Both the position numbers and the translations under genes were made by a program. Source: Vibrio hyugaensis (lineage in GTDB: Bacteria; Pseudomonadota; Gammaproteobacteria; Enterobacterales; Vibrionaceae). From it: DNA of 64,000 nucleotides. Of the stretch, positions 1-9,123 are shown piece by piece. The DNA is taken from positions 1,984,001 to 2,048,000 of the forward strand of contig NZ_CP025795.1 of the NCBI RefSeq assembly GCF_002906655.1, written 5' to 3'. Position 1 is the first letter of the stretch, and each line of letters opens with the position of its first letter. Under the pieces are notes generated by a model. It saw nothing but the letters and a program-made list of their open reading frames with translations. It had not been told where the DNA came from and ran no database searches.

Positions 1-521
1 TAGCCAGTGCCTGAAGACGCTGGGTTCGGCATTGCAATGTGACCTTTGTAAACCGGCTTTGTTAGGTCTTCCCAAGACGTTGGTTTCGGTAGGTTAAGTT
101 GTTTCGCTACCGCTTCGTTGAAACAAACTGCGTTAAAGAACGCATCGTTACCAAACCAAGCTTGGTTTGATTGAGGGTCGTTTAGGTTCGCGTGCAGCTC
201 TTCCAAACCTTTTGGTGTGTAAGGCTTAAGAAGACCTTCATCTTTAAGCAGTGCCATTGACGAGCCAGCCAGACCCCAAACCACTTCCGCTTGAGGGTTG
301 TTCTTTTCTGCCAGCAATTTCGCCGTCATGATACCGGTGGAATCGCGAACCCACTTAATCTTGATATCTGGGTTATCTTTCTCAAACGCAGACTTGTATT
401 TAGCAAGAATGTCAGTTTCGAAAGCGGTGTAAACCGTGACTTCCTGTGCTGCCATTGCATTCGTAGCTAGCAGAGAGACAAGTGCAGCCAGCGATCCTTT
501 CATCAAACGGTTTTTCATCAT
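1..521 (-). CDS. 2-aminoethylphosphonate ABC transporter substrate-binding protein (partial, N-terminal part)
   Basis: The reading frame runs off the left edge, so only about 173 N-terminal residues are visible. It opens with a Sec signal peptide (MKNRLMKGSLAALVS..., ending near AMAAQE). The mature start EVTVYTAFETDIL and the later block MPNPASSGTG are typical of the iron/2-AEP-type periplasmic binding proteins that feed an ABC importer. Two adjacent ATG codons (521 and 518) follow a GGAG; either may be used. It is divergent from phnW, which supports AEP as ligand. The family is recognised from the sequence; the ligand is inferred from context. A related ligand such as iron or thiamine cannot be excluded from this fragment alone. 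Confidence 0.82.
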   Translation of the reverse strand, partial: MMKNRLMKGSLAALVSLLATNAMAAQEVTVYTAFETDILAKYKSAFEKDNPDIKIKWVRDSTGIMTAKLLAEKNNPQAEVVWGLAGSSMALLKDEGLLKPYTPKGLEELHANLNDPQSNQAWFGNDAFFNAVCFNEAVAKQLNLPKPTSWEDLTKPVYKGHIAMPNPASSGTG

Positions 522-551
522 TTTCTCCAGTTAATTTGGCTAAGTTTTCAT

Positions 552-565
552 TTGGTCTGTACCAG
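552..565. promoter_or_regulatory. Operator candidate 1, TTGGT-N4-ACCA
   Basis: Inverted half-sites TTGGT and ACCAg are separated by four bases, about 30 bp upstream of the binding-protein gene. The same architecture recurs at 749-762 in front of phnW. TGGT-N4-ACCA is the usual form for GntR/UTRA regulators, so a PhnR-type AEP regulator encoded outside the window is the likely ligand-responsive factor. That assignment is inference. Confidence 0.5.
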
Positions 566-748
566 TTGACGATAACCACCCTACTGAGCCTTTGTGACGA
601 AATCATGACCATTAAATGGCAGTTTTACGAAAATTTGCGCTGAATAATTGTTCAACTGATCCGCTATTTTCTGGATATTAAAGTTTTATGAAATTGGAGA
701 TTCGCCTATTTACTGCCCTTTTCTTCCTCGCTAGAGTGAACTCGAAAT

Positions 749-762
749 TTGGTGTAGACCAA
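749..762. promoter_or_regulatory. Operator candidate 2, TTGGT-N4-ACCAA, upstream of phnW
   Basis: Perfect half-sites TTGGT (749-753) and ACCAA (758-762) with a four-base spacer, 26 bp before the preferred phnW start codon. It matches the site at 552-565 in half-site and spacing. This suggests that both divergent AEP transcription units answer to one regulator. Confidence 0.55.
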
Positions 763-787
763 TTAGCTTATTCTGATGGAAATCGAG

Positions 788-1891
788 ATGAAAAACGAAT
801 ACCTACTACTGACTCCAGGTCCTCTATCTACTTCTGAAACAGTACGTGAAGCCATGCTAAAAGACTGGTGTACTTGGGATGATGAATACAACAAAGACAT
901 TGTAGAAGTGATCCGCACTAAGCTTGTAAAACTGGCGACTCAACAAGACGGCTACACCAGCGTACTAATGCAAGGTAGCGGCACCGCATCAGTGGAAGCG
1001 ACAATTGGTAGCGCCATTGGCAAAGATGGAAAATTGTTGGTTGTCGACAACGGTGCTTACGGTGCGCGTATCGCTCAGATCGCTGAATACCTAAATATTC
1101 CATGCCATGTAGTTTCCCCAGGCGAAACATCACAGCCACACTTGAACGAGGTGGAAACTGCATTGGCATCGGATCCTGCGATCACACACGTGGCGATTGT
1201 TCACTGTGAGACAACCACTGGCATGCTTAACCCAATTGAGGCATTTGCTTCTGCGGCAAAAGCACACGGTAAAGTCGTGATTCTCGATGCCATGTCGAGC
1301 TTTGGTGGCATTCCTATCGATATCGCAGAGCTAGGCATCGATTTTATGATCAGCTCTGCAAACAAATGTATTCAAGGCGTACCGGGCTTTGGCTTTGTGA
1401 TTGCGAAACAAACTGAGCTAGAAAAGTGCCAAGGTCAGGCACGTTCTTTGAGCCTTGATCTTTACGACCAGTGGCAATGCATGGAAGTGAACCACGGCAA
1501 ATGGCGTTTCACGTCTCCAACGCACACGGTTCGCGCTTTCTACCAAGCATTGTTAGAGCTGGAAAAAGAAGGCGGCATTGAGGCTCGTCATAACCGTTAC
1601 CAAACTAACCAGAAAACACTGGTTGCAGGTATGCGTTCTCTGGGTTTCGAACCGCTACTGAGTGATGATCTGCACTCGCCAATCATCACTTCTTTCTACT
1701 CTCCGACGCACAGTGATTACCAATTCAAAGCGTTCTACACGCGTTTGAAAGAGCAAGGTTTTGTGATTTATCCGGGTAAAGTATCGAACGCAGATTGCTT
1801 CCGTATCGGCAACATTGGCGAAGTTTACCCAGCAGATATCGAGCGCTTAATCGGTGCAATTGAAAAAGCAATGTACTGGCAAGTTGCGTAA
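788..1891 (+). CDS. phnW: 2-aminoethylphosphonate--pyruvate transaminase
   Basis: PLP enzyme (fold type I, class V-like) that transfers the amino group of AEP to pyruvate, giving phosphonoacetaldehyde and alanine. The start [13 protein letters not shown] is the family signature. The PLP lysine is K193 in SSANKCIQG, and the cofactor-binding Asp is in [10 protein letters not shown]. The ATG at 788 gives 367 residues, the usual length; an upstream in-frame ATG at 776 would add only MEIE. It is followed after 26 bp by pbfA and then phnX, which takes the product. Cytoplasmic. Probably controlled through the operator just upstream. Confidence 0.96.
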   Translation: MKNEYLLLTPGPLSTSETVREAMLKDWCTWDDEYNKDIVEVIRTKLVKLATQQDGYTSVLMQGSGTASVEATIGSAIGKDGKLLVVDNGAYGARIAQIAEYLNIPCHVVSPGETSQPHLNEVETALASDPAITHVAIVHCETTTGMLNPIEAFASAAKAHGKVVILDAMSSFGGIPIDIAELGIDFMISSANKCIQGVPGFGFVIAKQTELEKCQGQARSLSLDLYDQWQCMEVNHGKWRFTSPTHTVRAFYQALLELEKEGGIEARHNRYQTNQKTLVAGMRSLGFEPLLSDDLHSPIITSFYSPTHSDYQFKAFYTRLKEQGFVIYPGKVSNADCFRIGNIGEVYPADIERLIGAIEKAMYWQVA

Positions 1892-1917
1892 AGCAACCTT
1901 CTGATTGAGAGAGCGTT

Positions 1918-3297
1918 ATGACTCAGAATATCAAACCGACCCATTTCCGCAGCGAAGGTGATGTCAACACGACACCAGCGCGCCAAGCTTGGAATGCATC
2001 GATGGACGACGAACGCACGCAAGCATTACTGAAGCGTGATTCGGAGGTCTTTCTTCATCAAGCCATGTCGACGCCTTGCTTAGATACCTTGGAAGCAGCA
2101 GAAGGCATCTACATCCAAGATGCCAAGGGCAAAAAGTACATGGACTTCCATGGTAATAACGTCCATCAGCTGGGCTACGGTCATCCGCATGTGATTAAAC
2201 GTGTGCAAGAGCAAATTGCCAAACTGCCTTTTTCACCACGTCGTTTTACCAACGAGACCGCGATTGAATGCGCCGAAAAACTCACCCAAATCTGTGGCGG
2301 CGAATTGAACCGCGTGTTGTTTGCTCCGGGTGGCACATCTGCGGTTGGCATGGCACTTAAACTAGCCCGCCATATCACGGGCAACTACAAGGTGGTGTCT
2401 CTGTGGGATTCCTTCCACGGCGCATCGCTAGATGCCATCTCAGTGGGTGGCGAAGCGTGCTTCCGCCAAGGCATGGGACCATTAATGGCAGGTGTTGAGC
2501 GCATTCCACCATCGGTGTCTTATCGTGGTGCTTTCCCAGTCGCCGACGGTAGCGATGTGCATTACGCCGACTACCTTGAGTACGTAATTGAGAAAGAAGG
2601 TGGCGTGGGCGCGTTTATCGCAGAAGCGGTTCGTAATACCGACGTACAAGTGCCGAGCAAAGCCTACTGGAAACGCATCCGTGAAATCTGTGACAAACAC
2701 AATGTCATGCTGATCATCGACGACATCCCTAACGGCATGGGTCGCAGCGGTGAATGGTTTACCTACCAAGCCTACGACATCGAGCCAGATATGCTCTGCA
2801 TCGGTAAAGGTTTGGGTGGTGGCTTAGTGCCTATCGCAGCCATGGTGACCAAAGACAAATACAACACCGCCGAGCAAATCTCCATGGGTCACTACACTCA
2901 TGAGAAAAGCCCTATCGGTTGTGCTGCGGCACTGGCAACCATGGAAGCCATTGAGCAAGACGGCTTGCTAGATAAAGCCAAAGCCGACAGCCAGTTCATG
3001 CGTGAAAAGCTGCTAGAGATGAAAGCCAAATACCCAGTGATTGGTGATGTGCGTGGCATCGGCATGTTGTGGGGCATTGAGCTGGTCACCGACTACGAAA
3101 GCAAAGCGCGCGCGTATGACGAAGCGGAAGCTGTGTTGTACCAATGCCTCAACAACGGCGTGAGCTTCAAGGTATCGCAAGGCAATGTGATTCAACTCAG
3201 CCCACCGCTGATCATAACTCGCGAACAACTGACAGAAGCGTTGGCGATCTTCGAAGAAGCGATCGCCAAAGTGTGTAAAGACTTTAACTACATTTAG
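1918..3297 (+). CDS. pbfA: (R)-1-hydroxy-2-aminoethylphosphonate ammonia-lyase
   Basis: Class III aminotransferase-fold PLP protein of 459 residues. The PLP lysine is K297 in CIGKGLGGG and the cofactor-binding acidic pair is in LIIDDIPNG (268-269). By sequence alone it would be called an aminotransferase. PbfA is an established enzyme of vibrios and other bacteria: it is found between or beside phnW and phnX and eliminates ammonia from (R)-1-hydroxy-2-aminoethylphosphonate to give phosphonoacetaldehyde. The position between phnW and phnX here makes that the best call. It starts at ATG 1918 after GAGAGCGTT. Its TAG stop codon is the first triplet of the inverted-repeat element at 3295-3563, so the element abuts the gene without truncating it. 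Confidence 0.88.
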   Translation: MTQNIKPTHFRSEGDVNTTPARQAWNASMDDERTQALLKRDSEVFLHQAMSTPCLDTLEAAEGIYIQDAKGKKYMDFHGNNVHQLGYGHPHVIKRVQEQIAKLPFSPRRFTNETAIECAEKLTQICGGELNRVLFAPGGTSAVGMALKLARHITGNYKVVSLWDSFHGASLDAISVGGEACFRQGMGPLMAGVERIPPSVSYRGAFPVADGSDVHYADYLEYVIEKEGGVGAFIAEAVRNTDVQVPSKAYWKRIREICDKHNVMLIIDDIPNGMGRSGEWFTYQAYDIEPDMLCIGKGLGGGLVPIAAMVTKDKYNTAEQISMGHYTHEKSPIGCAAALATMEAIEQDGLLDKAKADSQFMREKLLEMKAKYPVIGDVRGIGMLWGIELVTDYESKARAYDEAEAVLYQCLNNGVSFKVSQGNVIQLSPPLIITREQLTEALAIFEEAIAKVCKDFNYI

Positions 3298-3563
3298 GTT
3301 TTGTTGACCTTTTGAGCTGATTTTTGCAGCAGTTTGTGGGTTCTTTATGCAAGGCAGAGGCTTTGAGTTGTAGCTGTTCTACCTGATAAGCCGATAACGC
3401 AGAAGAAAGGAACCACAAACGCTGCCCGAAGGGTTCGGCTAAAAGCGTTTTACTCTTTGTTGTGAGGTGTTGTGCTTAGAATGACTAGGCTACAAACCTC
3501 TCGCCGCGATTAAAACGCTTTTATCTCGAACAAAATTTAACCGCAAAAGGTCAACAAAACCTA
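3295..3563. repeat. 269-bp element with perfect 20-bp terminal inverted repeats
   Basis: The left end (3295-3314, TAGGTTTTGTTGACCTTTTG) and right end (3544-3563) are exact reverse complements. Internally, two more inverted pairs are visible: GCAGCAGTTTGTGG against CCACAAACGCTGC, and AAAAGCGTTTTA against TAAAACGCTTTT. The whole element could fold into a branched hairpin. There is no ORF. It looks like a non-autonomous MITE-like or structured intergenic repeat inserted between pbfA and phnX, with the pbfA stop codon forming its left tip. A partial echo of the end (GACCTCAACAAAACC) follows at about 3576-3590. Confidence 0.8.
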
Positions 3564-3594
3564 GAGTCAATAGACCTCAACAAAACCAATTTAT

Positions 3595-3631
3595 CCAGAG
3601 CGCGGTTCCAACGTGAAGGCAAGCGCTCTGG
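3595..3631. other. Hairpin upstream of phnX
   Basis: Perfect 9-bp arms CCAGAGCGC (3595-3603) and GCGCTCTGG (3623-3631) lie just before the phnX ribosome binding site. There is no T-run, so it is not an intrinsic terminator. It could be an operator, an mRNA stabiliser, or part of the repeat-rich spacer. Confidence 0.4.
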
Positions 3632-3653
3632 CAAGCAAGAAAAAGGATTGAAC

Positions 3654-4469
3654 ATGAGCAACTCACCAATTCAAGCAGTGATCTTTGACTGGGCTGGTAC
3701 TATCGTCGATTTCGGCTCTTTTGCGCCAACCAGTATCTTTGTAGAGGCGTTCAAGCAAGGCTTTGATTTTAATATCGACCTTGAAGAAGCGCGTGAACCA
3801 ATGGGGCTTGGTAAGTGGGATCACATCCAAGCTGTGGGTCGTATTCCTGCTGTTGATAAACGCTGGAATGAGAAGTTTGGTCGCTCAATGACTAGCGAAG
3901 ACATTGACGCTATCTACGCAGCATTTATGCCTCTGCAAAAAGCAAAAGTGGCTGATCATGCAGAGCCTATCTTAAATGCGATTGAAGTTGTGAACGGTCT
4001 GAAAGACAAAGGCATCAAGATCGGTTCTTGTTCTGGTTACCCTCGCGAAGTGATGGACGTATTGATTCCAGTGGCAGCGGATTACGGCTACAAACCAGAT
4101 TACGTAGTAGCAACGGATGACCTGCCTCAAGGTGGTCGCCCTGCACCATTTATGGCACTGAAGAACGTGATTGAGCTGAATGTAACCGACGTTAACGCGT
4201 GTATCAAAGTGGATGACGCCGCACCGGGCATTGATGAAGGTCACAACGCCGGTATGTGGACCGTTGGTCTGCTGCTTTCTGGTAACGAAGCCGGTCTGAC
4301 GTTTAAAGAGTACCAAACTGCGGATGAAGCAACGCTTAATGCCGCTCGTGAAAAAGCCCGTGCAAAATTGCTCAAGAGCTCGCCGCACTACCTCATTGAC
4401 ACCATTGCTGACTTCCCTGAAGTGGTTGCAGATATCGAATGTCGCCTAGCGGCAGGTGAGCGTCCTTAG
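3654..4469 (+). CDS. phnX: Phosphonoacetaldehyde hydrolase
   Basis: HAD-superfamily enzyme that cleaves the C-P bond of phosphonoacetaldehyde to acetaldehyde and phosphate. The nucleophile motif is VIFDWAGT (D12). The Schiff-base lysine specific to this family is K54 in GLGKWDH. Downstream, [12 protein letters not shown] carries the metal-binding acids. ATG 3654 is preceded by AAAAAGGA at good spacing and gives 271 residues, the normal size; an in-frame TTG at 3648 is less likely. It completes the AEP route with phnW and pbfA, although the 269-bp element separates it from them. A strong terminator follows. Confidence 0.96.
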   Translation: MSNSPIQAVIFDWAGTIVDFGSFAPTSIFVEAFKQGFDFNIDLEEAREPMGLGKWDHIQAVGRIPAVDKRWNEKFGRSMTSEDIDAIYAAFMPLQKAKVADHAEPILNAIEVVNGLKDKGIKIGSCSGYPREVMDVLIPVAADYGYKPDYVVATDDLPQGGRPAPFMALKNVIELNVTDVNACIKVDDAAPGIDEGHNAGMWTVGLLLSGNEAGLTFKEYQTADEATLNAAREKARAKLLKSSPHYLIDTIADFPEVVADIECRLAAGERP

Positions 4470-4496
4470 TCTTCATCTTCCACCAATAAATGAAAC

Positions 4497-4530
4497 AAAC
4501 GCCCCTTACGTGAGGGGCGTTTTTCTTTTT
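4497..4530 (+). terminator. Intrinsic terminator after phnX
   Basis: 10-bp stem AAACGCCCCT / AGGGGCGTTT with loop TACGTG, followed by TTCTTTTT. Confidence 0.9.
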
Positions 4531-4554
4531 GGCACTATCTTATGGAGGTTTGGC

Positions 4555-4917
4555 TTATTGAAGCGTACTTCCGTTAGATAGCAGCTTTCTTGTCGGCTCT
4601 TGCTCGGTGTATTCGACCGCATCGTGATCGGCGAGCTTCTCGACTTCCGCCTGTTCACCCACCACAACCAACACGTGTTGTTTCACCAGAGCGTCGACCA
4701 CTTCAATGTTGTGCTGACGAAGAAGCGCTCTCACTTCGCTCTCTTTTCCTTCATGATACTTAACAAAGTAACGCGCAGGTTGCTGCTCGGCTTGATCTTG
4801 GCGTTCATCCACGAGAGGAAATCCTTGATTGTTTGCCAAGCTGCTTGAGCTAAGTCCGATTGCCAATAGTGCGGTAGCGCCTACCGCAGACAAAGAAAGT
4901 AAGGTCAACTTCTTCAT
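4555..4917 (-). CDS. Secreted I9-like protein (protease propeptide/inhibitor domain) downstream of S8 protease
   Basis: 120-residue protein with an N-terminal signal sequence (MKKLTLLSLSAVGATALLAIG...). After it comes a domain with the inhibitor-I9 pattern: RYFVKYHEGKE, a central HVLVVVGE, and VEYTEQEPTRKLL at the end. This pattern is normally the pro-domain of subtilisins, which folds and transiently inhibits the enzyme. The gene begins 9 bp after the S8 protease stop; its AAGGAG overlaps that stop region, so the two are co-transcribed. ATG 4917 is preferred over GTG 4923 because of spacing. Inference: a free inhibitor or folding helper acting in trans on the neighbouring protease, which already has its own I9 pro-domain. 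Confidence 0.75.
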   Translation of the reverse strand: MKKLTLLSLSAVGATALLAIGLSSSSLANNQGFPLVDERQDQAEQQPARYFVKYHEGKESEVRALLRQHNIEVVDALVKQHVLVVVGEQAEVEKLADHDAVEYTEQEPTRKLLSNGSTLQ

Positions 4918-4926
4918 AGTCACTCC

Positions 4927-7302
4927 TTATTGAAAGGTCAGAGTCCAACTGTTGATGGTGCCTGTGTCTCTTCTGGCATTGTCCACCGCTTTAAGTTCCC
5001 ATGTGCCTTGTGATTCAAAACCAGAGAAATCCGCTTGGAAACTGGTTTTAATGTCGTTCGCACCACCACCCGCATTGTCGTGCAGTACTACTTGACCACC
5101 GTCAGGTGACGTTAGCGTGACACGAAGATCGCCAATGTAGGTGTGAGTGATATCCAAGTCGATAGTCACTGAGCCTGCATCACCAGAGCGAGCCACATCC
5201 AATGGGCTTACGATACCCGCAGAGCTGTTGTCAGGAATCGCTACTGCATTCGAGTTGGTGTAGCTAGAAGGAGCAGAACCGCCACCTGATGAGTCGCCCG
5301 AGCCGTTATGCGCTGCCACAAGAGAAACACCAGAGTACGCGCTGTAGCCGTAAACTAATACTTCATATTGCCCTGCGCCAGATACGTTCAAGCTACAGCT
5401 TTCGCCATTACCGCCCGCCCATGAACGACAGTCGTAAGTGCTGGTGCTTGGTGTGCCGTTAAAGCGCACGTAAAGATCAGAATCACCAGAGCCACCACTC
5501 ATGTTGAATGTCGCTTGCGTTGCATCTGCAGGGACGTCAAACACAAATACTGTGCTTGATTTGCTGCCGCCAGAAAGCTGCGTTTTCGCCACACCACTTT
5601 CGAGAACGTTGTCGTTGCCAGAACCACCGCCATCTTGACCATTACAGCCTGCGTCTAGGTATTGTTTCGCTGCTTCAGCATTCACAAGGCCATGACCAGT
5701 GCGGTTATCACGACCCGTTACGTCGATGTCCGTTGCTGTCTTGATCAGTGCATTACGTACTTGCGCTGCAGTACAAGTTGGATGGTAGCTCCACACTAGA
5801 CCTGCAACACCGGTTACGTGCGGCGTCGCCATCGAAGTACCGTTGTAGTACTCGTAGTCTTCACCCTTGGTGGTCGATACAGTGATGTCTTGACCAACAT
5901 AGCCCAACAGCTCCTGACCGAAGGCACGATCAACCGTCACCGACACAATACGCGCCGCGTTGTTCTGATCGACAAGGAAAGGATTCTGCAAGCCCGGTAG
6001 CTCGGAGTTACTGTACACAATCGCCGCACTTGCGCCTGCGTTGTAACATGCTTGAACTGCATCGATTTCTGGGTAGTTGCCTGATGATTGGTTACCTACA
6101 CGCTCAGTCAAACAGATCTTGCCCGACATATCGCCACAGCTGAAGCTGCTACCGGATACGTCACAGCTTGCTAGTGTCGCCGTGATAGAACCTGCAACCG
6201 GATCAGGACCGTAACTGCCGCCAGATTGGATCAAACGGTTATGAGGAACAATGCCACGCTCAAACTGGCTGGCACCGTTCAAGCGAATGTCTGAAAGCTT
6301 ACCCTCGCCCACTGTCACCGTAGACAGAATTGCTACGCCCGGACCTGCGATTTCAACTTGGTCTGTCGCTTGAGAGAACGCCGCGTGATCACGCTTATCA
6401 TCCACCGCCGCAACTGACATTACTGAATCGTAAGATGCTGGGTAGCTGTGCGCAGTGTTACCATCGTTACCCGCAGCGGCAATCAGCAGCACACCTTGGT
6501 CATAAATGGTTTGCAATGCGTTTTTCTCCGTCACACTCGATTGGCTACCACCAAGGCTCATGTTGACTACGTTCGCGCCGTTGTCAGCACAAGTTTGTAC
6601 CGCTTTCACCAAGCTGGATGAATAACCCCAACCCGCTTCATTGAACACCTTAACGATGTGCAAATTCACGTTTTGGTTTGGCATAACACCTTTGATGCCT
6701 TCCGTGTTGGCAATCGCGGCAATCGTACCTGCTACGTGTGTACCGTGAGCGTTGTTATTCCCCGGAACACTCCAAGAACCAGTACCGCTGTCGTTTGTAC
6801 CCGACACTCGGTTACCACTCAGATCGTTGTGCGCCAGATCGTAACCCGAGTCAATGATACACACGGTGCGATTACCTGCATTTGAGTCATCCAGAAGCTG
6901 AGCGTTCACCGCCTCATAGCCCCAAGGGATAGTCTCACTTAACAGATAACGCGGTGGGTCAATTTCAACGTATTCCACATCGCTGCGGTTACGTAATTGC
7001 CCCAACTCCGAGTCTTCCATCTCCACGCTGTAGATCGCGCGGTTTCCTAGCTTTTCCACTTTAAGCGCTTTGAGCTGATCTAATACCGACTCTTGCGCGA
7101 TGCGTGGCCCCCAGAATGAGTTCCCACCCAATGCTGAGGGACTGGACGTATCTTCTTTAAATTTGACGATGTATTTGGTCGGCAAGTTAGATTCGTCGAA
7201 CCCCGTTAGAGGAGCCGCATGCGCTGACATCGAAAATGTCAGTGCTACTGCAACGGCAGACAATGAAAACAAGCCATTTAATTTAGTTGTTGTGTGATGC
7301 AT
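4927..7302 (-). CDS. Secreted S8 subtilisin-like serine protease with PA, PPC and P/homo-B domains
   Basis: 791 residues. Order: signal peptide (1 to about 29, ending SAHA), I9 pro-domain (about 42-116, KYIVKFKED to VEYVEID), then the S8 catalytic domain. The catalytic triad is Asp151 (CIIDSGYD), His186 (NAHGTHVAG) and Ser490 (NGTSMATPH). A PA-type insertion with several cysteines lies at about 370-470. A pre-peptidase C-terminal domain follows (about 575-670, GDSDLYVRF), then a P/proprotein-convertase domain (about 690-791, HTYIGDLRVTLTSPDG). An AAGGA precedes ATG 7302. It is divergent from tlh, an arrangement I recall from V. parahaemolyticus chromosome II. It is likely exported by Sec and type II secretion. 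Confidence 0.93.
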   Translation of the reverse strand: MHHTTTKLNGLFSLSAVAVALTFSMSAHAAPLTGFDESNLPTKYIVKFKEDTSSPSALGGNSFWGPRIAQESVLDQLKALKVEKLGNRAIYSVEMEDSELGQLRNRSDVEYVEIDPPRYLLSETIPWGYEAVNAQLLDDSNAGNRTVCIIDSGYDLAHNDLSGNRVSGTNDSGTGSWSVPGNNNAHGTHVAGTIAAIANTEGIKGVMPNQNVNLHIVKVFNEAGWGYSSSLVKAVQTCADNGANVVNMSLGGSQSSVTEKNALQTIYDQGVLLIAAAGNDGNTAHSYPASYDSVMSVAAVDDKRDHAAFSQATDQVEIAGPGVAILSTVTVGEGKLSDIRLNGASQFERGIVPHNRLIQSGGSYGPDPVAGSITATLASCDVSGSSFSCGDMSGKICLTERVGNQSSGNYPEIDAVQACYNAGASAAIVYSNSELPGLQNPFLVDQNNAARIVSVTVDRAFGQELLGYVGQDITVSTTKGEDYEYYNGTSMATPHVTGVAGLVWSYHPTCTAAQVRNALIKTATDIDVTGRDNRTGHGLVNAEAAKQYLDAGCNGQDGGGSGNDNVLESGVAKTQLSGGSKSSTVFVFDVPADATQATFNMSGGSGDSDLYVRFNGTPSTSTYDCRSWAGGNGESCSLNVSGAGQYEVLVYGYSAYSGVSLVAAHNGSGDSSGGGSAPSSYTNSNAVAIPDNSSAGIVSPLDVARSGDAGSVTIDLDITHTYIGDLRVTLTSPDGGQVVLHDNAGGGANDIKTSFQADFSGFESQGTWELKAVDNARRDTGTINSWTLTFQ

Positions 7303-7739
7303 TTGCTCTATTCCTTGTTGAGCTGATTTTTATTCACTTTTTACTCATGAAAAGTCATTCAAACCTCATTAACATGAGTTATTCAGCTATAGGTTATTTG
7401 TTAAAAAATCCAAATAATTCATTTTATGAATACATAATTGTTAATAAAAGATCATTTAATAAACAGAAATAGTGAACATTTAGAATCAACCAATTTACTT
7501 ATAAAGCAATTACTTATTAACAATAAAAGTGCATGTTAAATTAATGTTAGTGAGTAATTATTCTAGATTTTATAAAATTATTCTATTTACCAAATCTATT
7601 GAAATACGATTGCGGTACCAAAATTGACAATTTGAATAATTAGATATTTGACTGAATAGCGTATTTACCCAGAATGAGGAGAGTTGATGAGATAACTTCT
7701 CATCTAAATCATGACGATAATCATTATAGAGAGTGAATC
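7303..7739. promoter_or_regulatory. AT-rich divergent promoter region between protease and tlh
   Basis: About 437 bp, much more AT-rich than the flanking genes, with runs such as TTAATAAAAGATCATTTAATAAA. No supported ORF. The AT content fits H-NS-type silencing of secreted virulence factors, which is inference. A Fur-like motif is listed separately. Confidence 0.5.
7711..7729. promoter_or_regulatory. Fur-box-like motif before tlh
   Basis: ATGACGATAATCATTATAG matches the core GATAATCATTAT of the 19-bp Fur consensus. It ends about 10 bp before the tlh start, next to the GAGAGTGA ribosome binding region. That is a position where a repressor would block the transcribed start. Confidence 0.45.
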
Positions 7740-8996
7740 ATGAACAAAACCATTACGTTACTTAGTGCATTATTACTACCACTCAATCTTGCTCACGCTG
7801 CCGAATCAACACTGTCTCCGGAGATAATCAGTGCTTCACAAGTAAGAAGCACACAAGACAAGCAAACTTACACATACGTTCGCTGCTGGTATCGAACTAG
7901 TTATTCACACGATGATCCAGCAACTGATTGGGAATGGGCAGAAAACCCAGATGGCAGCTACTTCACTATTAACGGTTATTGGTGGAACGCACTCTCATTC
8001 AAAAACATGTTCTATACCGATACGCCACAAAATGTTATCAAACAACGTTGTGAAGAAACGCTCGATCTAGCGAATGAAAACGCCGATATCACTTTCTTTG
8101 CCGCTGATAATCGTTGGTCATACAATCATTCGATCTGGAGTAACGATCCTGTAATGCAGCCAGATCAGATCAACAAAGTGGTCGCGTTGGGTGATAGCTT
8201 GTCGGACACGGGCAACATCTTTAACGCATCACAATGGCGCTTCCCGAATCCAAATAGCTGGTTCTTAGGGCACTTCTCCAACGGGTTTGTGTGGACAGAG
8301 TACATCGCTCAAGCAAAGAAATTGCCATTGTACAACTGGGCTGTGGGTGGTGCTGCGGGTGAAAATCAATACATCGCTCTGACGGGAGTTGGTGAGCAAG
8401 TTTCCTCTTACTTGGCGTACGTAAAACTGGCAAAAAACTATAAAGCAGCCAATACCTTATTTACCCTTGAATTCGGTTTGAATGATTTTATGAACTATAA
8501 CCGCAGCGTTCCAGAGGTAAAATCAGACTACGCTGAAGCTTTGATCAAGCTGACGGATGCAGGCGCAGAAAACTTTCTCCTGATGACGCTACCCGATGCC
8601 ACGTATGCGCCTCAGTTTAAGTATTCCACTCAAGAAGAGATCGCCACGATTCGAGCAAAAATTCTTGAGATGAACGAATTTATCAAAGCACAAGCTGATT
8701 ACTACTCAGCGCAAGGTTTAAACATCACATTGCACGATACTCATGCACTGTTTGAAGGCCTAACAGCAAACCCTGAGCAACATGGGTTTGTAAATGCAAG
8801 CCAAGCCTGCCAAGACATCAATCGCTCATCGGCAGCAGACTACTTGTACAAACATTCGCTACGTTCTGAGTGTGCCTCTTCGGGCTCAGACAAGTTTGTA
8901 TTCTGGGATGTGACTCACCCAACCACGGCCACGCATCGCTACGTAGCAGAGAAGATGTTAGAAAGCAGTGATCAGCTATCAAACCACCCTTTCTAA
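7740..8996 (+). CDS. tlh: Thermolabile hemolysin / GDSL phospholipase-acyltransferase
   Basis: 418 residues, the normal length for Tlh/VPA0226-type enzymes. Signal peptide MNKTITLLSALLLPLNLAHA is followed by a short N-terminal domain rich in aromatic residues (YVRCWYRTSY). The GDSL/SGNH catalytic core comes next: Ser153 in VALGDSLSDTGN, block III Asn in EFGLNDF, and Asp390 and His393 in FWDVTHPTTATH. Known members are type II-secreted lipases that hydrolyse phospholipids or transfer acyl chains to cholesterol. The N-terminal 40 residues differ from the V. parahaemolyticus protein as I recall it, so a related species is likely. A Fur-like site lies just upstream. Confidence 0.96.
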   Translation: MNKTITLLSALLLPLNLAHAAESTLSPEIISASQVRSTQDKQTYTYVRCWYRTSYSHDDPATDWEWAENPDGSYFTINGYWWNALSFKNMFYTDTPQNVIKQRCEETLDLANENADITFFAADNRWSYNHSIWSNDPVMQPDQINKVVALGDSLSDTGNIFNASQWRFPNPNSWFLGHFSNGFVWTEYIAQAKKLPLYNWAVGGAAGENQYIALTGVGEQVSSYLAYVKLAKNYKAANTLFTLEFGLNDFMNYNRSVPEVKSDYAEALIKLTDAGAENFLLMTLPDATYAPQFKYSTQEEIATIRAKILEMNEFIKAQADYYSAQGLNITLHDTHALFEGLTANPEQHGFVNASQACQDINRSSAADYLYKHSLRSECASSGSDKFVFWDVTHPTTATHRYVAEKMLESSDQLSNHPF

Positions 8997-9006
8997 GCGG
9001 TCTATT

Positions 9007-9033
9007 AGAACCTCTCAACATTTGAGAGGTTCT
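9007..9033 (+). terminator. Hairpin after tlh
   Basis: Perfect 12-bp stem AGAACCTCTCAA / TTGAGAGGTTCT with a three-base loop, 11 bp after the tlh stop. The T-run is weak (GTCCTCT), so it may end transcripts inefficiently or protect the 3' end. Confidence 0.6.
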
Positions 9034-9123
9034 GTCCTCTAAATCTCTCTTTACATTCATAGTCTGAGATTGAATTAGCAGGCTGAACTCGGTAAGTTGA
9101 AAGAAAAATCAGAGGTCAATGTC

